Assembly (NCBI GenBank): GCA_963677475.2
Contig: CAXXQD010000016.1
Location: 310,001 to 374,000, forward strand
From: JABMQB01 sp963677475
Lineage (GTDB): Bacteria > Bacteroidota > Bacteroidia > Bacteroidales > Prolixibacteraceae
DNA: 64,000 nt
Direction: 5' to 3'
Made by a program: the position numbers and the translations under genes. Positions 45,973-55,300 of the stretch are shown here, piece by piece (position 1 is the stretch's first letter; every line of letters begins with the position of its first letter). Under the pieces are notes generated by a model. The model made no database searches. It saw nothing but the letters and a program-made list of their open reading frames with translations, and was not told the DNA's origin.

Positions 45973-47004
45973 ATGAAACAACACATTGACCATAATATTC
46001 TCCAAAAATTTGTATCGGGTAAATATTCCTTAAAAGAGTTTTTATTGATCAGGCACTGGTTTGAAAATAAAAACAATGAAACCGAATTAAAAATTGCTAT
46101 TCAGCAGCATTGGGAACAATTTGCTAACGAAGACACAGAACATAATAAAGACCTGAGTTCCGTATTTAATGAAATCAAGCAAAAAATTGCTGATGAAACT
46201 CCGCAGAATAAACTACGAATAAAAATTAAAAAATATTATTTCAGGGCCGCCGCAGTGTTGCTCATTCCTTTGTTGCTTTACTCCACTTACTCGGCGTTTT
46301 TTAAGGCAGCCCCAAAGCTTTATTCTTCTGTTGAGATTGTTTCACCTTTGGGGGCACGCACAAATTTTGAGCTTCCTGATGGAACAAAAGGATGCTTGAA
46401 CAGTGGATCAACCCTAAGTTACGAAACAGGTTTTTTGCACGAACGAAGTGTTCATTTAACCGGAGAAGCCTGGTTTGATGTGACTCATCAGGATAATAAT
46501 CCTTTTAACGTGTATACCAAACACCTTCAAATTGAGGATCTGGGCACGCAATTTAGTGTTGCTGCTTATTCAGAAGATGAAACAACAGATGTTGTTCTTC
46601 AACAAGGAAAAGTAAAAGTTCATGGATTAGATAAACTGTTTGAATATGCAATGAAACCTGACGAGAAATACTCGTATATTATTGACAAACAAAAGGGTAA
46701 CATTCAAAAAGTAAATGCTGAACAGCTTAGCGCATGGAAAGATGGATTATTAATTTTCAGGAGCGAACCATTATCCGATGTATTAAAACGTATCGGACGT
46801 TGGTACAATGTTGATATTGTACTGAATGATCCGTATTTGGAAAAAATGAAATATCGGGCAACATTTCAGGAAGAACAGTTGGAAGAAGTAATCCGGTTAA
46901 TATCCTTAACAGTACCCATCGAATATTCATTTAATCGACGGAAAATGAGTACCGACGGGGTGTTTAACAAACGTGAAATTACTATTGTAAGAAAAAGACA
47001 ATAA
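45973..47004 (+). CDS. FecR-like anti-sigma factor
   Basis: A 343-residue inner-membrane protein: cytoplasmic N-terminus (about 1-85), one transmembrane helix (about 87-106), periplasmic FecR domain (about 118-225; SPLGARTNFELPDGTKGCLNSGSTLSYETGF) and a C-terminal DUF4974 domain (about 270-343; LSDVLKRIGRWYNVDIV). It holds the sigma factor inactive until the STN domain of the SusC protein signals ligand binding. It is followed by a strong hairpin and the susC-like gene. Confidence 0.94.
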   Translation: MKQHIDHNILQKFVSGKYSLKEFLLIRHWFENKNNETELKIAIQQHWEQFANEDTEHNKDLSSVFNEIKQKIADETPQNKLRIKIKKYYFRAAAVLLIPLLLYSTYSAFFKAAPKLYSSVEIVSPLGARTNFELPDGTKGCLNSGSTLSYETGFLHERSVHLTGEAWFDVTHQDNNPFNVYTKHLQIEDLGTQFSVAAYSEDETTDVVLQQGKVKVHGLDKLFEYAMKPDEKYSYIIDKQKGNIQKVNAEQLSAWKDGLLIFRSEPLSDVLKRIGRWYNVDIVLNDPYLEKMKYRATFQEEQLEEVIRLISLTVPIEYSFNRRKMSTDGVFNKREITIVRKRQ

Positions 47005-47023
47005 CCACTTGTACAAAAAAAAA

Positions 47024-47052
47024 TCAGGAAAGTATTGCGAGTACTTTCCTGA
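47024..47052 (+). other. 11-pair hairpin between the fecR-like and susC-like genes
   Basis: TCAGGAAAGTA at 47024-47034 pairs perfectly with 47042-47052 around the seven-base loop TTGCGAG. It is preceded by a run of A, not followed by T, so on the plus strand it is not a classical terminator. A stabiliser at the 5' end of the susCD message, or an attenuating pause site, is possible. Confidence 0.7.
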
Positions 47053-47108
47053 CATAAACGTAGAGATTAAAACCGTTAAATTTTTAAAAACACTACAAAT
47101 GTAAAACT

Positions 47109-50100
47109 ATGAAAAAAAATCGTAAACCTGGGGTATTCCATAATGGTACCCTTAAAAAATGCTTAACCATGATGAAATGGAGTGTATTTTTCTTTTTCCT
47201 AAGTGTTATTCAGGTAGTTGCAACCGACAGTTATGCACAACAAACCAGGCTAACACTTAAATTTGAAGAAACCCGCTTAGAAAACGTTCTAAATGTTATC
47301 GAAAACCAAAGTGAGTTCTATTTCCTTTACAACCAGGAATATGTTGACACCGACAAGTCTGTTAGCCTGGATGTGAAAGCAGTTACTATTGATGAAATTT
47401 TAAGTGAATTATTTAAAGATTCTGAAATTAACTACACCATTAGCGAACGTCAGATTGTATTAACAAACGTATCTAAAGAATCGGGCTTGAACAATTCTGG
47501 TCAGCAAACCTCCGTTTCGGGTAAAGTGAGCGATCAAAGCGGGGCTCCACTGCCCGGCGTAACAGTAATTGTAAAAGGTACAACAACAGGAGCTGTAACT
47601 GGCATCAATGGGGACTATATAATTACCGATATTCCCAAAGAAGCCACACTCGTTTTTTCCTTCGTAGGTATGAAATCTCAGGAAATACTTGTTGGAGGAA
47701 ATGCGGTAATTAATGTCACTTTATTGGACGATGCAATTGGGTTGGAAGAGGTAGTTGCCATTGGTTATGGAACGGTTAAGAAAAGGGAATTAACAGGATC
47801 TGTGTCTTCTGTTAAATCAGAAGATTTTAATGTGGTTGCTTCATCCGATGCGATGCAGCTTATCCAGGGAAAAGTTGCAGGTTTAAGCATAACCCGCACA
47901 AATGGTGGCGACCCAACTGCCGGATTTGAAATTCGCTTGCGCGGATCTTCCAGTATCAGTGCAGGACAAGAACCACTTGTTGTTGTGGATGGTATTCCGG
48001 GAGGAAACCTGAATTCTATCGCACCTGAAGATATCGAATCGATGGATATTTTGAAAGATGGTTCGGCTGCAGCTATTTATGGTACGCGTGGTACAAACGG
48101 TGTAATATTGGTTACCACCAAAAGAGGTGTTCAGGGAGCTATGCAAGTTGAATTTGCTTCTAAATTCACAGCACAATCCATCCTAAATACTTTGGAGGTT
48201 CTAAGTGCCGATGAATATCGTGAGATGAAGACAAAACTTCAAAGCACGCATCCTGAAGTTGCTTCAGGTATGGTTGATTATGGGTATGATACAGATTGGT
48301 TCGATGAAATTACACGAACCCCATTTAGCCATGTTCAACACTTGGCCCTTAGCGGAGGTGCAAACAAAACAACTTATCGTTTGTCGCTTTATTATACCGA
48401 TCAGGAAGGCGTAATGCTTAATTCACAAATGGAAGAATACCGGGCAAACCTCAATTTAAGGCAGTTGGCATTAAACGACAAACTCCAGTTTACCGTACAA
48501 CTTGGTTTATCTGACCGGGCCGAAAATCCTGTAAACTACGATGCTTTCCGTCAGGCAATTAAAAGAAATCCTACAGAGCCAGTTTACAATACCGATGGCA
48601 GTTTATTTGAAATTGACGGCTGGCAATACGAAAACCCAGTTGGCTTATTAAATGAAAGGTATCGTGACGATAGTTCATCCCATTTATTTGCAAATTTAGG
48701 TGCTGAGCTTTTTATCACCGATTGGCTAAAAGCAGGTGTAGTTGGTGGCATTCAGAAATATCGCTCATTGGATGGATATTATGAGCCAAGTTATGCACAC
48801 ACACAGGAAATGGCAGGAACCTCGGGAACAGCAAGCCGTGTTGCAAGCACAAGCGATACCAAAACCCTGGAAACTACCATTGATTTCAACAAAACCATCG
48901 ATGAGCATACCTTTAGCGCAACTGCTGGTTATTCATTTCAGGAATTTGTCAATGAAGGTTTTGAAGCAGAAAACACCAATTTCATTTCGGATGACTTATT
49001 GTACAACAACCTGGGATCGGGTACAAAAATAAAAACCGGTGATGCCAGTATGAGTTCCTATAAAAACAAAAACCGTCTGGTCGGTTTCTTCGCAAGGGCT
49101 GCATATAATTACAACGGAAAATATTTTTTATCCGCCAGTGTCCGTCGTGAAGGTTCGTCCATGTTTGGGGCAAACAATAAATGGGGAACATTCCCTGCAG
49201 TATCAGGTGCCTGGGATTTAACCAAAGAAGGATTCTTGTCTGATTCAAAACTTGACCTTTTAAAACTACGTGTAGGATATGGTGTAACCGGAAACCAGGG
49301 AATTGATTCTTACCTTTCATTGCCACGGATGGCAGAGTCAGGTTACTTCTTTTTCAACGGCGAATTTATCCCGGGTTATGGTCCCGACAGCAACCCAAAC
49401 CCAAACCTGAAATGGGAAACAAAACATGAATATAATATTGGTATTGACTGGTCAATGAGCCATGGCCGCCTTGGTGGTACGGTTGACTATTATGTTCGGG
49501 ATACTAAAGATTTATTGCACCTTTACGATGTACCGGTTCCACCAAACCTCTATGAGCAAACCATGGCAAATGTTGGCTCCATGCGAAATACAGGGATGGA
49601 ATTTACGGTAAGTGCCATACCCGTTAAAAATTCTGACTTCCAATGGAATATAGATTTCAATGCCGATTTTAGGAAAAATGAATTATTGTCCCTCTCCAAT
49701 GAATATTATTCTTTAGAATATCGCAACGTTGGTGAAATTGGATCACCTGGGGTTGATGCATGGACCCATCGTTACTACGAAGGAGGGTCAATAGGGAATA
49801 TTCATGGATTTGTATATGAAGGAATTGATTCTGAAGGAAAATGGATTTTTAAAGACATGGATGGTGTTGATGGGATCACCATTGAAGATCGTACCGATAT
49901 AGGTAATGGAATCCCAAAATTTTATGCCGGATTAACCAATACCTTCAAATATAAAAACTGGGATTTGTCGATGATGCTGCGTGGAATGTTTGGCCATGAT
50001 ATTATTAACCATAAAAGGATATTCTATGAAAATCCAATCATGCTACCGTTAAATATTTTAAAATCAGCAATGGATTCTGAAATTTGGGACACACAAAACT

Positions 50101-50357
50101 TCTCCAGTTATTATGTTGAAAAAGGTGACTTCGTAAAATTAGACAACCTTACGATCGGATACAACATTCCTTTGAAGGATACAAAATGGTTAAAATCAGG
50201 CCGCATATTCTTTACCGGATCTAATTTATTCGTAATTACCGGATACAAAGGAATAGACCCTGAAGGATCAATTGGCGGTTTAACCCCAGGGGTAGACTCT
50301 CGGAGCGATTATCCAAGCACCAGGACATATACATTTGGTTTTAATCTTAAATTTTAA
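47109..50357 (+). CDS. SusC-like TonB-dependent transporter with STN domain
   Basis: A 1082-residue outer membrane transporter. After the signal peptide (cleavage near DSYAQQ, residue 46) comes an STN domain (about 48-120; TRLENVLNVIENQSEFYFLYNQ), then a CarboxypepD_reg-like domain (about 133-215, GAPLPGVTVIVKGTTTGA), the TonB box region EEVVAIGYGTVKKRELTGSV, the plug with VVVDGIPGG and IYGTRGTNGVILVTTKRG, and the barrel to a terminal Phe. The STN domain touches the FecR protein to report substrate. With SusD it imports oligosaccharides, here probably oligogalacturonides. SusD follows by 12 bases. Confidence 0.96.
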   Translation: MKKNRKPGVFHNGTLKKCLTMMKWSVFFFFLSVIQVVATDSYAQQTRLTLKFEETRLENVLNVIENQSEFYFLYNQEYVDTDKSVSLDVKAVTIDEILSELFKDSEINYTISERQIVLTNVSKESGLNNSGQQTSVSGKVSDQSGAPLPGVTVIVKGTTTGAVTGINGDYIITDIPKEATLVFSFVGMKSQEILVGGNAVINVTLLDDAIGLEEVVAIGYGTVKKRELTGSVSSVKSEDFNVVASSDAMQLIQGKVAGLSITRTNGGDPTAGFEIRLRGSSSISAGQEPLVVVDGIPGGNLNSIAPEDIESMDILKDGSAAAIYGTRGTNGVILVTTKRGVQGAMQVEFASKFTAQSILNTLEVLSADEYREMKTKLQSTHPEVASGMVDYGYDTDWFDEITRTPFSHVQHLALSGGANKTTYRLSLYYTDQEGVMLNSQMEEYRANLNLRQLALNDKLQFTVQLGLSDRAENPVNYDAFRQAIKRNPTEPVYNTDGSLFEIDGWQYENPVGLLNERYRDDSSSHLFANLGAELFITDWLKAGVVGGIQKYRSLDGYYEPSYAHTQEMAGTSGTASRVASTSDTKTLETTIDFNKTIDEHTFSATAGYSFQEFVNEGFEAENTNFISDDLLYNNLGSGTKIKTGDASMSSYKNKNRLVGFFARAAYNYNGKYFLSASVRREGSSMFGANNKWGTFPAVSGAWDLTKEGFLSDSKLDLLKLRVGYGVTGNQGIDSYLSLPRMAESGYFFFNGEFIPGYGPDSNPNPNLKWETKHEYNIGIDWSMSHGRLGGTVDYYVRDTKDLLHLYDVPVPPNLYEQTMANVGSMRNTGMEFTVSAIPVKNSDFQWNIDFNADFRKNELLSLSNEYYSLEYRNVGEIGSPGVDAWTHRYYEGGSIGNIHGFVYEGIDSEGKWIFKDMDGVDGITIEDRTDIGNGIPKFYAGLTNTFKYKNWDLSMMLRGMFGHDIINHKRIFYENPIMLPLNILKSAMDSEIWDTQNFSSYYVEKGDFVKLDNLTIGYNIPLKDTKWLKSGRIFFTGSNLFVITGYKGIDPEGSIGGLTPGVDSRSDYPSTRTYTFGFNLKF

Positions 50358-50369
50358 AAGAAAAGTATC

Positions 50370-51902
50370 ATGAAAAAACTAATTATATTATTTGCACTTT
50401 TCGGGTTTTGGTCATGCACCGACCTTGATGAAGAAGTATTCGATACGATTGTAAATGAAAATTTTTACCAAACAGAGAAACAAGTATTGGCCGCTGCCGG
50501 ACCTGCCTATAATGAACTGCGCGGATTTGTTCAGGTACATGGTGTTTGGGGAATAAACTGTTTTTCATCGGACGAAGCAGTATTGCCCAAACGAGGAATT
50601 CACTGGGACAATGGAGGAATGTACAAGAGGTTAGCAACACACACATGGACCTCAGAAGAAGCCATTTTTAACGATTCTTGGAATTTTGTTTATAAAACAG
50701 CTTCAAACTGCAACCGAATGCTTTATCAGTTCGACCTTATTGAGGATAAAAGCGAAGCCTTAATCAGCATTATGAACGAGCTAAAAGCAGTTCGTGCATT
50801 TGCATATTTTGTTGGCCTTGATGCATTCGGGAAGATACCTATTGTTGATAGGTTTGATGTAGAAGAAGGTTATGCGCCAACAAACACTAACCGCACCGAT
50901 GTCTTTAATTTTGTAAAAGACGATCTCGAAAGCAGTTTGGAGGTGTTAAGTCAAAAGACCGACTTGACAACTTATGGTAGAATGCATTATTACGCAGCTC
51001 AGGCATTGCTTGCAAAATTATATTTAAATGCAGATGTTTATGTTGGTCAATCAATGTTAGATCAGTGTATTTCAGCATGCGATGCGATTATCAGTTCAGG
51101 CGAATACTCCCTGGAGTCAGATTACTTCTCCAATTATGCTATTAAAAATGAAGGGTCGTCCGAAAATATTTTTGTAATCCCGTTTGACGATACTTATACC
51201 AAATCATGGGGGTATATGAACCAATTCCAATACTGGACACTTCATTTCACGGCCAACAAAACCTTTGGTATGGAAGCTGGAGGATGGAACGGTTTCTGTG
51301 CAATGCCATCGTTCTATAGATCGTACGATGAAAATGACCTAAGGAGAAATATCTGGGTAGTTGGACCACAATATTCAATAACGGGTGAAGTAGTATATTG
51401 TAATCAGGAACTGGCTGGCAAACCTTTATCTTATACTATTGATGTAACTTCACTAACAGGTTCGTTTGAAGATGAAGGTGCACGATTAGCAAAGTACGAT
51501 TATACAGGTGCAAAAAACTATACCGTTTCGTGTGATTATGCTGTACTCAGGTATGCAGATGTACTCCTTATGAAAGCGGAAGCACTTATGCGCAAAAATG
51601 GTGGAAATGCAACTGCTGAAGCTGTTACCCTGGTAAATTCAGTTCGAAGCCGTGCTTTTGAAGATACCGATGGACAATTATATACTCTTGCAACCTTAAC
51701 CATGGAAGCACTATTAGCTGAACGCGGCTGGGAATTCGCAGGAGAAGCCTGGCGTCGTAACGACCAGATTCGTTTTGGTGATTTTACTACCGGAAGATGG
51801 ACATTTAAAGATGCCGATTCCCCAAGTTTCCGAAACGTTTATCCAATTCCTCAATCACAAAGGAATGCTAACCCAAATTTATCTCAAAACACTGGTTATT
51901 AA
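50370..51902 (+). CDS. SusD/RagB-family surface glycan-binding lipoprotein
   Basis: A 510-residue lipoprotein. The lipobox is WSC with Cys16, followed by acidic DLDEE as in surface-exposed Bacteroidota lipoproteins. The N-terminal TPR scaffold (AAAGPAYNELRGF, ELKAVRAFAYFVGLDAFGKIPIV) and the C-terminal SusD region (VLLMKAEALMRKNGG, LLAERGWEFAGEAWRRNDQIRFG, YPIPQSQRNANPNLSQNTGY) are textbook. It captures glycan for the SusC channel 12 bases upstream. Confidence 0.96.
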   Translation: MKKLIILFALFGFWSCTDLDEEVFDTIVNENFYQTEKQVLAAAGPAYNELRGFVQVHGVWGINCFSSDEAVLPKRGIHWDNGGMYKRLATHTWTSEEAIFNDSWNFVYKTASNCNRMLYQFDLIEDKSEALISIMNELKAVRAFAYFVGLDAFGKIPIVDRFDVEEGYAPTNTNRTDVFNFVKDDLESSLEVLSQKTDLTTYGRMHYYAAQALLAKLYLNADVYVGQSMLDQCISACDAIISSGEYSLESDYFSNYAIKNEGSSENIFVIPFDDTYTKSWGYMNQFQYWTLHFTANKTFGMEAGGWNGFCAMPSFYRSYDENDLRRNIWVVGPQYSITGEVVYCNQELAGKPLSYTIDVTSLTGSFEDEGARLAKYDYTGAKNYTVSCDYAVLRYADVLLMKAEALMRKNGGNATAEAVTLVNSVRSRAFEDTDGQLYTLATLTMEALLAERGWEFAGEAWRRNDQIRFGDFTTGRWTFKDADSPSFRNVYPIPQSQRNANPNLSQNTGY

Positions 51903-51922
51903 TCAACTCATATTACCAAAAT

Positions 51923-51951
51923 AAAAGGGGGCACTTCAGCCTCCTTTTTTT
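51923..51951 (+). terminator. Rho-independent terminator of susCD
   Basis: A 10-pair stem, 51923-51932 with 51939-51948, loop ACTTCA, followed by T to 51951. It lies 20 bases after the susD stop and ends the sigma-susCD unit. Confidence 0.88.
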
Positions 51952-52125
51952 ATGCCCGCAACATTTACTTTCCTAAATTTTAGTTCACCTGAATGGGTAA
52001 TAAAAAATGCAAATGTTTTTTCAAATTATGACTTAGATAGGGTAAGCTAAAAATTGAATCCTGTAATTTTATACCATTGTTTCAAAAACTTTATTCAAAG
52101 AAAGTATTCACCGTCAATTAATGTC

Positions 52126-53499
52126 ATGAAAAAAACAGTTTTATTTTGCACCCGTTTGTTTCTGCCCCTTTTTGTTTTATTAAGCTCTTGCAACCTAAAA
52201 GACAACGAGTCGAAGCAAAACATGCCCGAAAAAAAATTATACTTCCCGGCAGAAATTGCCAAAGTACCTGAAGGCAATGATTACAACAACGAAGAAAGCG
52301 ACTTTTGTTTTAAACGCTCATTACAATCAGATAATCTGGCTTTGTTCTGGCATAAAGAATACGGTGATAATCCGATGGGAAACTCTGACCCAACACGCCG
52401 TTTTGACCCGCAACGGGCATTGAATGAATGCGAAAGGTTTTATGATTATTATGTAAACAAATTAAAGATGGTCGAAAAAGGTAGTTCCGTTTCCGACACA
52501 TTCAAATTACTTATTTATGTTTTTGGAGGAGACGAAGCAACTGCTTTTGGTGGTGGCGAAGAAAACGTTGGAATGTTATGGACTCCGGCAGTACGGATCA
52601 ACAAAGAACCGTTTGGGGCACTGGCTCATGAAATGGCACATTCGTTTCAATATTTGAGCAGGGCAGATTATGGAACCGGACCAATGGGGCCTATCATGGA
52701 AATGTCGGCGCAATATATGCTTTGGCAGGTTTATCCGGAATGGATGACTTTTGAAAAATACCACTTAGATGCTTTTATGAAAGCTACCCATCTGGCATTT
52801 TTACATCCGGCAAATATGTACCATTCTCCTTACATTTTAGAGTATTGGTCGGAAAAACACGGAGAAGAATTTTTTGGCGAATTAAGCCGCTCAACAATGG
52901 AAAAAGAAGACCCGGTGATGACCTATAAACGTTTGAACAACCTGAGCCAGGAAGCGTTTAACAATGAAATTTACGATGCGGCAAGCCGTTTCATCACCTG
53001 GGATTTAAAACGTATAAAAGATGTTGCACATCAATATGCCAATCAGCATACCACCTCACTTATAGGTGCCGGAAATGGGTGGTTTAAAATAGATTCTGCT
53101 TTTTGCCCACAGAATTATGGATACAATGGCATAAAGCTAAAGGTACCCCAGGCAGGCACAAATGTGACCTTAGAATTTAAAGGAATTGCGGGTGACCCGG
53201 ATTATGCCTCTGTGCAAATTGACAAAGCTGGTTGGCGCTATGGGTTTTTAGCATCGTTAAAGGATGGAAGCCGTGTATATGGTGCCATGAACCAAGATAG
53301 TGAAGGTACAACATCATTCGAAGTACCCGGAAATACCGAATATTTATGGTTGGTGGTAAGCGGCGCACCTACCGGTCATTGGCCTGTTATTTTTAGATGG
53401 GGGCCTCCAAAGGAAGATGATCCCAAAGAAGAACAATGGCCATACCAAATTAGACTAACTGGGACGTCGCCAGATGAAACAATAATTAAAACAACATAG
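52126..53499 (+). CDS. DUF6055-like lipoprotein with an HExxH metallopeptidase motif
   Basis: About 457 residues from the ATG at 52126; an in-frame TTG at 52054 would add 24 residues ahead of a proper lipoprotein signal (LLSSC, Cys22). The core has a gluzincin-like zinc motif: HEMAH (His168, Glu169, His172), followed by Glu192 in MEMSAQY. A C-terminal beta-sandwich (about 330-430) may bind substrate. The sequence resembles DUF6055 proteins of unknown function found near glycan-degradation genes. It has its own terminator downstream and follows susCD, so it may be a PUL accessory lipoprotein. The peptidase activity is inferred from motif only. Confidence 0.75.
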   Translation: MKKTVLFCTRLFLPLFVLLSSCNLKDNESKQNMPEKKLYFPAEIAKVPEGNDYNNEESDFCFKRSLQSDNLALFWHKEYGDNPMGNSDPTRRFDPQRALNECERFYDYYVNKLKMVEKGSSVSDTFKLLIYVFGGDEATAFGGGEENVGMLWTPAVRINKEPFGALAHEMAHSFQYLSRADYGTGPMGPIMEMSAQYMLWQVYPEWMTFEKYHLDAFMKATHLAFLHPANMYHSPYILEYWSEKHGEEFFGELSRSTMEKEDPVMTYKRLNNLSQEAFNNEIYDAASRFITWDLKRIKDVAHQYANQHTTSLIGAGNGWFKIDSAFCPQNYGYNGIKLKVPQAGTNVTLEFKGIAGDPDYASVQIDKAGWRYGFLASLKDGSRVYGAMNQDSEGTTSFEVPGNTEYLWLVVSGAPTGHWPVIFRWGPPKEDDPKEEQWPYQIRLTGTSPDETIIKTT

Positions 53500-53524
53500 A
53501 TTAGCGTAAGCATATAGTGCAATT

Positions 53525-53564
53525 AAAAGTCCAGGCTATTATCTTATTGCCTGGACTTTTTTTT
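53525..53564 (+). terminator. Rho-independent terminator after the DUF6055-like gene
   Basis: A perfect 12-pair stem, 53525-53536 with 53549-53560, followed by eight T from 53557. Among the cleanest terminators in the window. Confidence 0.92.
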
Positions 53565-53650
53565 GTTCCAGAATAAAGTAAACAAATAATCTCCAGACAA
53601 CAATTATCAAGAGCTTTTTATAGTTATATTGCTAAGAAAACATACTGAAA

Positions 53651-54064
53651 TTGACAACAACAAGTAAATACAAAGGGCTTATTGCCGCATGTGGAATGAA
53701 TTGCGGACTTTGTATCGGACATTTACGGGATAAGAATCCTTGTGGTGGATGTTTTACAAAAGACGATAAAAATAAACCCAAAGTATGCAGAAGTTGTAGC
53801 ATCGTTAATTGTGAGCATCTTAAATCATCGAAATCCGGATTTTGCTTTGAATGTGAAAAATTTCCTTGCATAAGGCTAAAAAAATTGGATTCACGGTATA
53901 AAACAAACTACAGAATGAGCATGCTTGGTAATCTGGAACATATCCAACTAAAAGGACTTGATGATTTCCTTATTGTAGAAGAAATCAGATGGAAGTGCTC
54001 TGTATGTGGAGCTGGTCTATCTGTTCATCGTAATTATTGCCTTAGCTGTAAAGCATTCATTTAA
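53651..54064 (+). CDS. DUF3795 Cys-rich protein
   Basis: A 137-residue protein full of cysteines: CGMNCGLCIGHLRDKNPCGGCF at the N-terminus (spaced Cys pairs), CRSCSIVNC near residue 46, CFECEKFPC near 64, and CSVCGAG with CLSCKAF close to the end. This is the DUF3795 pattern; members may bind zinc or an iron-sulphur cluster, but none is well characterised. The start is TTG at 53651. It lies inside the pectin region but has its own transcript after the terminator, so it may be unrelated to it. Confidence 0.85.
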   Translation: MTTTSKYKGLIAACGMNCGLCIGHLRDKNPCGGCFTKDDKNKPKVCRSCSIVNCEHLKSSKSGFCFECEKFPCIRLKKLDSRYKTNYRMSMLGNLEHIQLKGLDDFLIVEEIRWKCSVCGAGLSVHRNYCLSCKAFI

Positions 54065-54178
54065 AACATTTTTCAGTCTCAAACCCCAAAAACGTGTTAA
54101 TTTCTTGTTAAACATTTGTTCTCTTTCTTTAAAGTGGTTGTATTCTAATAAATTTACGAAAAACCAAAACCTACAACC

Positions 54179-55099
54179 ATGAAAAAGACAATCTTTATCC
54201 TTTTTGCTATTTTAACCGTTTACATTTCCCTGGCAAATTCAAGACCTAATTTTACATTGAACGACTCAATTGAAAACACAGACTCTGCCTATCTGTTTTT
54301 AGATGTTGGCAAGTGCATACATGCCATTGCCTTTGACCATAAAGGCGAATTATATATTGCAGGTTGCCAGGACATTTACCGAATTAATTCCAATAAAGAA
54401 ATTGTACATATTGCGAGCTTAACCGACACAACAGATAAAACTATTATTTGGGCAATGGATTTTAATACGGACAATGATTTATTTATCGCCGCCAAAGACA
54501 GGATTGTAAAACTTGCAAAAACAGGAAAACTTACAACCGTAATAAAGGAAAATTTCGATGGTCCTGCCGGGGTTTCAGATGTTAGGTTCGATAAATCAGG
54601 AAATATATATGCTGTGTATGGCAATACGGTAACTTGTTATGACTCACAGTGGAACAAAACAATTGTGGTGGATGGAAATAAATTTGATCCAGCAATTAAA
54701 TGGGCTGTTGGAATTGAATTTGACAAAGAAGAAAACTACCTTTTTATTGGCGACTGTAATGGGCAACAACTATTGGCAGTGCCATTTAAGAATCCTGATT
54801 ATGAAAAAGAATCAAAAACCTACCCTTCGAAATGGGGACAATATTTAACCAAAGATTTGGAAGGTAATATTTACCTGACCATGCTTGGCAAAGGAACCCA
54901 ATCGGAATTTTTAAGAGTCCAAGAAAATATGCAGTCTGAATATTTAACCGTTAAAAATAAACCATTTCAGGATCGAAAAGAGCATAAAAAAACGATTGCT
55001 TACGGAAGGTTTGGCTCAGGAGCTGATGCAATCTTTTGTGTGATCGGGAATAAAATTTATTGTTATCCAATTCAGGGTTTTGAAAAAGTTGAACCTTAA
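54179..55099 (+). CDS. Secreted beta-propeller protein (SMP-30/NHL-like)
   Basis: A 306-residue protein with a signal peptide (cleavage near ISLANS, residue 21) and repeated four-stranded blades of the SMP-30 or NHL type: IAFDHKGELYIAGCQDIYRIN, MDFNTDNDLFIAAKDRIVKL, VRFDKSGNIYAVYGNTVTCY and IEFDKEENYLFIGDCNGQQ. Such propellers bind ligands or act as lactonases and similar. I cannot assign a reaction. It is a stand-alone gene, converging on the PL10 operon. Confidence 0.78.
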   Translation: MKKTIFILFAILTVYISLANSRPNFTLNDSIENTDSAYLFLDVGKCIHAIAFDHKGELYIAGCQDIYRINSNKEIVHIASLTDTTDKTIIWAMDFNTDNDLFIAAKDRIVKLAKTGKLTTVIKENFDGPAGVSDVRFDKSGNIYAVYGNTVTCYDSQWNKTIVVDGNKFDPAIKWAVGIEFDKEENYLFIGDCNGQQLLAVPFKNPDYEKESKTYPSKWGQYLTKDLEGNIYLTMLGKGTQSEFLRVQENMQSEYLTVKNKPFQDRKEHKKTIAYGRFGSGADAIFCVIGNKIYCYPIQGFEKVEP

Positions 55100-55159
55100 G
55101 ATCAGGCAACAAAAAATATTCTTGATTCACGGGAATCGAAAATCGAACCATAAGAATTT

Positions 55160-55214
55160 GGGTGCAGCGAATTTTATTCGTTGAAAAATAATGCGGATAA
55201 AATCCGCATCACCC
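55160..55214. repeat. Compact three-way-junction palindromic element
   Basis: Outer stem GGGTG (55160-55164) with CACCC (55210-55214) encloses two hairpins: AGCGAAT (55166-55172) with ATTCGTT (55176-55182), loop TTT, and ATGCGGAT (55191-55198) with ATCCGCAT (55202-55209), loop AAA. It resembles a dispersed REP-like intergenic element, but only one copy is seen in the window. Confidence 0.55.
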
Positions 55215-55224
55215 GAAGAATTTC

Positions 55225-55259
55225 AGAAAAAAGCAGCAGAACCAAAAATCCTGCTGCTT
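55225..55259 (-). terminator. Terminator of the pectate lyase operon
   Basis: On the minus strand AAGCAGCAG (55259-55251) pairs with CTGCTGCTT (55239-55231), followed by a T-run opposite the A-run at 55227-55232. It lies 41 bases past the stop of the last PL10 gene. Confidence 0.83.
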
Positions 55260-55300
55260 ACACTAAAATTATATGAATCAAATTTATGGCAACAAATCAG

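Noticed and set aside
53651..55099. DUF3795 and propeller genes as parts of the pectin system
   Set aside because: They are separated by terminators from the locus and have no pectin-related motif; location alone is not enough.
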